Below are positions 56,839-64,000 of a DNA stretch of 64,000 bases, one piece after another (position 1 is the first letter of the stretch; each line of letters starts with the position of its first letter). The DNA lies in contig BSBM01000252.1 in NCBI GenBank assembly GCA_027924585.1, positions 9,548,001 to 9,612,000 on the forward strand, read 5' to 3'. Position numbers and translations under genes: made by a program. Source of the DNA: Larix kaempferi (lineage: Eukaryota > Streptophyta > Pinopsida > Pinales > Pinaceae). The notes beneath the pieces were generated by a model, which saw only the letters and a list, made by a program, of their open reading frames with translations, was not told where the DNA came from and searched no databases.

Positions 56839-56884
56839 CCGATTCGGGACACGGCAGGGGTCAAGGACGAATCCTGTTTCTGAG

Positions 56885-56892
56885 ATGATAAC
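56885..56892. other. 8-bp target-site duplication (right)
   Basis: ATGATAAC, partner of 53,460-53,467. Confidence 0.9.
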
Positions 56893-58288
56893 ACATTCAG
56901 AAATAAGACATCAATGGGAGAAAAGAGGTAAACTTTCCTCGCATTAAACCTCTTCCAACGTGGTAGATATACCTGTCCTCTTGGCCTCTCAAGCATGTTC
57001 TTTGCAAGTAATCTCTAGCATACATCAACAACAAATAGAAACCTAAAATATTTGTTTCACTTTAAAAGAGAGAAAACGCTAAAATCTCCATAAGCCTTCC
57101 ATTAGATATTCTACAAAGCTCCAAAAGGAGAGAAATCATCACAAATCAACCATGAAAATGAATGATGAAGGGCTACTCTTTATATAGATTCTAGCTCAAC
57201 TTCCTTTACGGTAAAATAATAGTTTCCTCTCCTAGATCCACATTTTTCTCAACAAGCTCTCCAACAATTGCCTAAAGTGGTTTAGATCCACTTTTCTCTC
57301 CAAGGAAAACAATAAAATAGTGCTAACTCATAACCAACTCATATGACAAATCAAACAATTATAAAATAATGAGTTATGCTCTGTGTCTTCTCCCAAGGTG
57401 TGCGTCTCCTTCTTCAAGGGAGTGAAACAGGAAATATGCTCTTCAAAGTAGCACATTTGGCCTCCAAGGTGTACATCTTCATCAATGAATGTTTGAACCA
57501 AGTCAAAATACTCCAAGGGATGTGTGGACTCTCCATGTGAAACGTCCCATGCATAAACAAGTGTGCCATAAAACCCTCCATCTATGGAGTGGCCCACTAA
57601 ATAATAGAAGTGATGCCCACATACCAATGACAGTCCTTCAAGCTAGGACATCACCTCCAATTGGTTCAATATCCAATGTATCAACTCATCAAAGAATGTG
57701 CAAAGGGTAGATCCATGGAATGAGGAGTCCACCAATCAAGATAGAAGCATCAATCCAAGTTCAAGGTCATCACAATACTCAACTAACTCCATGAAGGGGA
57801 TGGCCCCATCCTACAAATAATAAAGTATCACAATGCATCAAAATGTGTGCCAAGAAGAGAGAATCAATGGGAGTGCTCTGCTAGAGATGCTAGTCAACCA
57901 TGCCAAGATATCATTGAAATACAAAGTGTTTGTATACAAGCAAGGGCATTCAAGCCATGAGCACAAGAAGAGTGCACCCTGTTACCCCTCATTTTGCATG
58001 GGTGTCTAATTGTGGTTTGTATTACATGTCTCAACAGTGGTTTACAGATGTGGGTTGATGAAGCATAAACATGTTTATCGCTGGCTGAGTATGACAGTGC
58101 TATCATGGAACCGTTGGGACAGAATTAATGGAAGCTGGTGAAGAATGAGGTCATATTGATGTTTGAGGTCCTTGTTAGCCTATAACAGCTGCAATAAACA
58201 TCGGTGCAATCTCATTATTCCTACAATCTGGGCAAAGCTAGGCATACTGAGTCTAATTTAGATCTATCCCTGTCCTCCTAGTGGCATG
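56893..58288. other. LTR-like non-coding sequence, no gene seen
   Basis: A minus-strand TATA box (CTATATAAAGAG, 57,177-57,188) suggests an LTR, but no boundaries or primer site were found. Frames at 57,328-57,710 and 57,894-58,106 are unidentified. Confidence 0.3.
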
Positions 58289-58293
58289 AGCAG
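58289..58293. other. 5-bp target-site duplication (left)
   Basis: AGCAG, identical to 60,705-60,709. Confidence 0.8.
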
Positions 58294-59336
58294 TGTTATA
58301 GGTCAAATCTGCACTTCTCCGTCCGTGGTCACAATAAGCTGTCGATCACACAAAAGGACAACATGGATTGAAGAGCAAGATTGCCCTAGATGATGCATGG
58401 ACTTGGTTTACCCCTCAGCAGCTGACAAAACCCTGTTTTAACCTACATTTTGACATGTGCGCTACTCTACAGGCATGATAGTAGTGCATTTCTTGAAGTG
58501 TTCCCTACTCTACAGGCATAATAGTAGCGCACACCTGCTAGTATGCCCTACTCTACTTAAGCAAACTAGCGCACACCTCAAAAATAGTTGCAAACGTTGG
58601 TTGTAAAGCACTGAAGTTGCATATTGTGCGCTACTCTATTGTGAAAAAGTCACGCACATCTTAAAATGTAATAAAAAATATTTTAATTTGACGAATTGGG
58701 ATTACTTGAAGTTGGTTTGCAACTTCCCCAACTTCCCAATCAAACTACCTCTCAATCCAAACTGCCTACCTTGTCCCATAAATACAAGGGGGATGCATGA
58801 GAGAGAGAACTAGTTAGACTCAATTAGAGAACTAGGAGGAGAAACTATGCATTAAGGGTTGTTATGCTGGAGGAATTCCAAAGTTAGTGTGAAGAGCAGG
58901 AGCCCAGGATCCGGTTGCACAAGCGCTCTGAATGATCAGGTATACTTGTACTGATTATTTGCTTTTGACAATAAAGGTTGAAATGCCCTTCCCGTCCCAA
59001 TCAAATGTCTAATGGATTGCATATTTGTTTGGATTAAATGCTTGATTGTATTTGATGTTTAAATTGGATTTCAATTTCATCATTGTTATATCAGTCAAGA
59101 TATGCCGAGGAAGGTATCTTTGTATTGCAGGTTCGTCAAACGGAAGATCAAGTGGAGGATCGATCGAAGGAGCAAGCGAAAGCTAGGATCGAACTTCGTT
59201 AATAAGGTATGCCTTCAAGAACCTTGATCTCTTTCCTTTTGTAGAAGCCTATGTGATATGATTAATGTGTTTACCTGTCACCCCAGAAGTTGGTAGTGTC
59301 CCTCTCCTCGCTATAGGGTAGAATTCCCGAACAACA
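58294..59336 (+). repeat. LTR-like left part (1,043 bp)
   Basis: TGTTA at the start, CAACA at the end, TATA box inside, primer site three bases downstream. The U3 part is filled with short hairpin-forming repeats (see findings). Confidence 0.6.
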
Positions 59337-59339
59337 GAC

Positions 59340-59357
59340 TGGCGACTCCGTTGGGGA
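59340..59357 (+). other. Primer binding site, tRNA-Arg type (Ogre-like)
   Basis: TGGCGACTCCGTTGGGGA, two mismatches to TGGCGACTCTGCTGGGGA of Ogre-type elements. Confidence 0.65.
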
Positions 59358-60306
59358 CCGGTTGTTTTCTGCTTTAGGAGACATAGTTAGTTTTCCTTCC
59401 AGTACTTTTTGATCTTTTTTTATCCTCTGAGAGGCTCTGTAGGTTACTGTAGCCTGTTTCCATTGCTTGACTCATCCCAGTTTGAAGTTTTAGAGCCTGT
59501 TTCAGACCTCCTCTGACATGTGCACTAGTCTACCTTATACACTGTAGTGCATACTTGATGATGAGCGCTACTTTCTCTACTGTACAGTAGGGCACATCTC
59601 CCAGTGTGCACTGGTTTATGCACTACACAGTAGCGCGTACCCCTGTAACTCTCTGTTTGCTGTAGGGTTTTGATTTCCACTCGTTTGGTTTGATGTCCAG
59701 TCTCTTGCCTTGCTTTCTTAACTGATCCTTGAGGTCTTTATGTCCTTGTTGAGTCTTGTTTGCCTCTCCTAAGTCCCTTAGGTCATCTTTTGCTTGCTTG
59801 AGTACTTTTGAGGTGTCTTGCTGTTTGTGACTCTTTTTGAAGACCGTGCTGTGTTCCTAGTGGACATAGCTGCACTTCTGTACCCTAGATGCTTGTTGCA
59901 GGTATACAAACCTTTGTTTTGTGACATTTGTTGCTTGTGGCAACACTAAGCATGCTTTGACGGTGTCTTGACCTTTGATTTAGGGTTTGACCCCAAGTTG
60001 GAGTCCTTAGGGTGTTTTCAAAAGTTTGTGAGTCTAGACACTTCTTGATTGCTTTGTCAGTTTCAGTCCAAGTAAGTGGAAGTTTTACAGTTTGCTTCCA
60101 TTTGAGTCTTTGTGATTGTAAGGCCATCTTTGGTTCGCTTGCCTACCGTTTGCTTGGCTTAGTGCTTTTTAGGGTTCTTGATGCTTTGGAGTAACCTTTG
60201 AGGTTTGCCTTTCCATTTTAAGTGTCTCTTATCCTTCTTTTCTTTTCACTTTGTTTTCCAAGCCCAAAGCTTTTTCCTTTGAAAAACTTTGCAGGACAAG
60301 TCTTCC

Positions 60307-60704
60307 TCAAATTAATATATTTTTGATTACATTTTAAGATGTGCGCAAGTTTTTCACAGTAGAGTAGCGCACAATATGCAACTTCAGTGCTTTACAACCA
60401 GCGGTTGCAACTATTTTTGAGGTGTGCGCTAGTTTGCTTAAGTAGAGTAGGGCATACTAGCAGGTGTGCGCTACTATTATGCCTGTAGAGTAGGGCACAC
60501 TTCAAGAAATGCGCCACTATCATGCTTGTAGAGTAGCGCACATGTCAAAATGTAGGTTAAAACAGGGTTTTGTCAGCTGCTGAGGGGTAAACCAAGTCCA
60601 TGCATCATCTAGGGCAATCTTGCTCTTCAATCCATGTTGTCCTTTTGTGTGATCGACAGCTTATTGTGACCACGGACGGAGAAGTACAGATTTGACCTAT
60701 AACA
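60307..60704 (-). repeat. Right inverted arm of the TG/CA element
   Basis: Reverse complement of 58,294-58,691, only scattered differences, including the short hairpin repeats. Confidence 0.9.
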
Positions 60705-60709
60705 AGCAG
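60705..60709. other. 5-bp target-site duplication (right)
   Basis: AGCAG, partner of 58,289-58,293. Confidence 0.8.
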
Positions 60710-63700
60710 CAATTTCTCCAATTCTGGGTGGACCTGTGGACAAAAGCAGCAGGAAGAAGCATCATTTCCAATTTTGGGCTAATTTTGGGTGGACCTGTGC
60801 ATGTTTTAACCTTCCACAACAGCAGTAAGCAGCACTTCCTTCATGTTTGGGTGCAGGCCCGGAATAAATTCATAAGATTCATTGCATCCCTTAGACAGTG
60901 ATTTCTAGTACTCAGTCGATAGGTTATGGATTTGTTTGGCAAAATATATGCCATAGGCCTACTCCAGATCCCTCAATCATTGAGATCGCCTGTTGGAGGA
61001 AAGGATACAAAGTTGTCTAATTGCCATGAATAAAACCCCTTATCATCACTAGCATATTTGCGGGCAAAATTTGGAGCTTCCATTGACTTGTTTGATGATG
61101 TGGTTAAGATTTCAGTTTGAGATGGGTCCTTATTCCATGCTAAGTGTTATTGTTCAAATTAGCACCCTTGACCAAGGTCACGAATCACGGTGTGATGAGA
61201 GGTAAGCACCGGGGAAGCTAGTGCCCAATGTCACCACAACCTAACTCCTCAACTCTTTAGGTCAACTCCTAAGATCAAGGTGGAGTCCCTAACCTCGATA
61301 AATGATATCTGCAACCACTTCAACAACACACAAATACCCTTCACAAATAGCCTCTCAGCTAAGACCAGTGCTTTATGGAGTCAAAACAATCAGGCATAAA
61401 ACGACACTAGGTGAGAGGAGGAGTTATAACACTTTATTATGAATTTCAAGATAAATAACTTCAATATGTTACTGCTGTTATAAAATTGCAGCAGTCAATA
61501 ACACCTCAGAAAATGGATGAAAGTCGACCCAAACAATGTCAACTTACCACATAAGTTGTACCTTGAGGCTTAGGGCAGTTGACATGCCTTGAGAGGATGG
61601 AATGGAACCTCCAAATCAGATCTGAAAATGCATAACCAGATCTGGTTGCAGCCCTAACTAGCCCTCAAATAGATGGTGGACCCACTTAAAACCTTTTCCA
61701 ACTGATGTTCAACAGTCAACCCCCCAGGGGTCACCCTAGGCCTAATTCCTTGTTTTTTAGGCCTTTAAACTTTGTTGATTTGACTGATGTACCTGCTGTA
61801 CCTGCTACACCAGATCTGAAAAAGCCTTAGATAACACAAATCATAGTAAAATTCTCAGTCTAGCCACAAGAAAAGGACACGCCTAAAAATCCACCAAGAA
61901 ATCCCCTAGGACACACTTTTCCAGTAGAGCACTTTTTCTATATTTTTAGGGTTTTTCCAAATATTATATTTTTTGTATTTTTTGTAATATAAACAACAAA
62001 AATTTGATAAAAAGTTGAAGAAGAGAAGGGGTTAGGTCTTAGTCCTCAACCTTAGGGCTACAAGAGATCAAGGTCAATGTCCCTACTCAATTTGGCTATT
62101 CAAGATTTACCAATTATGGCATAGACTAGTAACCCTAAATGGGTCAAAGTAGCCTAAGCTTAATTAAGGCAAATAATGAATTCCAAGGCCCGATTATGGA
62201 GAGCTCCTTCAAGAGGAAAGTCTCCTCAAACAAGATTGACAAGATGCCAACAACACCTTAATTTACCTTGCTTAAGGTGCAAGAGCAACATCAAACAAGA
62301 AAATTGAAAGATCTTACCAACATCCACCAAGGAAAGAGCAAGAGAAAGTTCTTAGGTCTTCCTTAGTCACGAGTTATAACAACCATTCTTTGAATCAACC
62401 TTGAGAGATAGCAAAACCTTAATATTTCATCATCCAACCATTCATCACAAGAGATAAGTGCCAAAAAGAGAGGTGCGCATAGCCTAAAGAGCTCCAATGT
62501 ACCAAGAGAAAAAAAAAGAAAGATCATATTTGAACCCTTGTCTTGTTTTTAAATGAGAGCTAGGAACCTCTATTTATATGAGGCGTCCTAGTCTTTTTGA
62601 GTTTTAGAGCCTACCTTACTAAAAGATAAAATAACTTAAAATTAGGGTTTGTCACCCACAAGCCGGGGACTAAACCACAAAAGACTAAAAATATTGATAA
62701 CATAATGCAAATGGCTTCAACCAAGTGGACTGTTGAGTCGGAGGAGGACGTCATGTCCCAACTAACCCCAACGATGTAAAAGATCTCTCAATGTCCTCCC
62801 CTTTAGCAAGGTAAGGCCTTCTTCTAGAGGATGATGTCATCATGAATTTTGCACATGGAGACCAAGAGGAGGGGTAATACATGAGAAGTTAAGGTCCAGG
62901 TGGGCATAAATGAGGTGTGGTAAGGTGGGTATGACAACTCTTACATGCACAATCACCTTCTACATAGCATAAACATAAGTGTGGCTAGGAGCCCCTAAGT
63001 CATGTGTTCTAGTGGGTCCATCCCAAGAAGCACCGAAGCACCAATCCAGAGCACAAATGCCCAACATAATGGGCGACTTCCGCCCATCAAAGGGTAGTCA
63101 ACAAAGCCACTAAGCCAATACTCCTTAGAACGAAAACCAAGAGGACTTGCCATGACTAGACCATGGGTCTTAAGCCCTGCTAGACCAACACTTTTACATA
63201 AACAAGCCTAGACTTGGCCTTTTACAATAGCAAAAGACCCCTTCACTTTGGTATATCTTGAAAGGCATGCTGCAGACAATCAGGGGCGTAACACTAAGGA
63301 AGTAGATGGAGCCATCTTTCCATGCGTTTATAGCAAGCAACAAGTGGGATTTGCGTATAAAAGCAGTTAGAGCACAATCTTGAAATACTTAGGCTTATTG
63401 CTAAGGATTGTTTGTAGGATGGTATTCCAAAACAATTGAAACTCTCTTGAAAGTTGAGAATGGGTGTTGTTGCTTCAATAACTGTATATCAGCGAAAGTG
63501 TAGATCTACATGAGAGTTCTATCCTGGAGAAGCGATAAATCGTAAACTTATATTTATTATAGTGCGCTGACAGTGATTAGAAAAAGTATGACATTCAATG
63601 TCTAGACTCTGTGTTAGAGTTTATTTTCATAAGACTGGGGACACAACTGGGAGGAGCTTTTCTATACCTAGCAGTGCATTTTTACTTAGAAGGTTTGGAT

Positions 63701-64000
63701 ACATTGTTGGTCGACGACCTTGAAGACTCCTTAAATAAATATGCATAAAGGACTTTTTTGTGTGGATCCTTCAACTCCCACAACTATAGGAAATCTGCTG
63801 CAATCATCATCAATTGTATCTGGCAATTTGTCTGATGCTTACCGTTGAACAGTGGAAGCATCTTTTGGCTGTGTTTGGACCGTCAATAAAAATTAGGCCA
63901 GGATAGTTCCCATGATGTGTTGTTCGGTAGATTTGTCAGGAAGCGATATAGCTATTCCATGCTGATAATGAAGGTGTAACTGGGACATTTCTTATTGCTC
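60710..64000. other. LTR-like non-coding region, no gene seen
   Basis: The longest frames (such as 60,692-60,901) have no recognisable domain. A minus-strand TATA box (CATATAAATAG, 62,570-62,580) and the general style of the sequence suggest another large LTR or LARD-like element, but no boundaries were located before the window end. Confidence 0.35.

Larger units (their letters stand above)
53468..56884 (-). mobile_element. Complete hAT transposon, 3,417 bp, apparently intact
   Basis: Perfect 8-base target duplications flank ends CTAAGTCACC (left) and CTCAGAAACA (right, reversed); the terminal inverted repeats are short and imperfect. Both ends are dense with GGACAC/GTGTCC subterminal motifs (transposase binding sites in this superfamily). 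It holds one minus-strand transposase gene with a short GT-AG intron and no stop. This combination suggests a recent and possibly active insertion. Confidence 0.9.
58294..60704 (+). mobile_element. 2,411-bp element with TG/CA ends and 398-bp inverted-repeat arms
   Basis: The ends TGTTATAGGTC and GACCTATAACA and the perfect 5-base duplication AGCAG follow LTR-retrotransposon integration rules. The first 398 bases (58,294-58,691) and the last 398 (60,307-60,704), reversed, are almost identical. A TATA box (CATAAATA, 58,777-58,784), an LTR-like end AACAACA at 59,336 and a primer site (59,340-59,357) suggest that 58,294-59,336 is an LTR and the right end is an inverted copy of its U3 part. Both ends are therefore U3 ends. 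No coding frame seen in the internal part (59,358-60,306). Alternatively, the whole could be a solo LTR with folded-back ends. Confidence 0.75.

Overview
The window reads as transposon-dense nuclear DNA of a land plant. A gymnosperm (conifer) is my best guess, but it is not proven. Reasons: AT-rich sequence with almost no host coding DNA, a plant-type WAK-like receptor exon, a plant chromovirus, Tat/Ogre-type LTR elements with tRNA-Asp-like and tRNA-Arg-like primer sites, a DUF659-type hAT transposase, two different LINE types and a tRNA-derived SINE. There are no operons, rRNA genes or CRISPR arrays.

Layout. 1-1.2 kb: 5' end of a Ty1/copia element on the minus strand (gag start, tRNA-iMet primer site, LTR with a TATA box). 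2.1-7.2 kb: protease remnant, then copy A of a duplicated segment, split by a dead LINE at about 4.45-6.59 kb. 7.3-9.0 kb: LINE remnant holding only ORF1. 9-13.4 kb: AT-rich, no recognisable gene. 13.47-22.4 kb: copy B of the duplicated segment, split by a complete but dead chromovirus (14,681-21,172) with two 961-bp LTRs. 22.5-30.7 kb: AT-rich DNA with two coding-like decayed islands (one with an RNase H fold), a tandem repeat and a well-delimited SINE (29,441-29,643). 30.97-31.74 kb: the only convincing host gene piece, the extracellular exon of a WAK-like receptor; no kinase exon was found. 35.2-44.8 kb: minus-strand LTR elements of Tat type, including a protease plus RNase H reading frame without a reverse transcriptase, a 4.2-kb LTR with minisatellites, and a 2.6-kb LTR-like segment with inverted-repeat ends and a coiled-coil frame. 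44.8-48.1 kb: minus-strand L1-type LINE broken by hAT insertions. 49.0-49.3 kb: copia-type LTR plus primer site. 50.4 kb: kinase scrap. 50.8-51.2 kb: a short hAT MITE. 53,468-56,884: a complete hAT transposon with an intact two-exon transposase. 58,294-60,704: an inverted-repeat element with TG...CA ends and a perfect 5-bp target duplication. 60.7-64 kb: LTR-like, non-coding.

The genes do not form a host pathway. The story is nested transposition: LINE fragments and old duplicated sequence serve as targets for hAT, LTR and SINE insertions, several of which still show exact target-site duplications. Most promising for follow-up: the intact hAT, the deletion-derivative MITE family with similar ends, and two large elements whose TG/CA termini carry long inverted repeats, which is not normal LTR-retrotransposon architecture.
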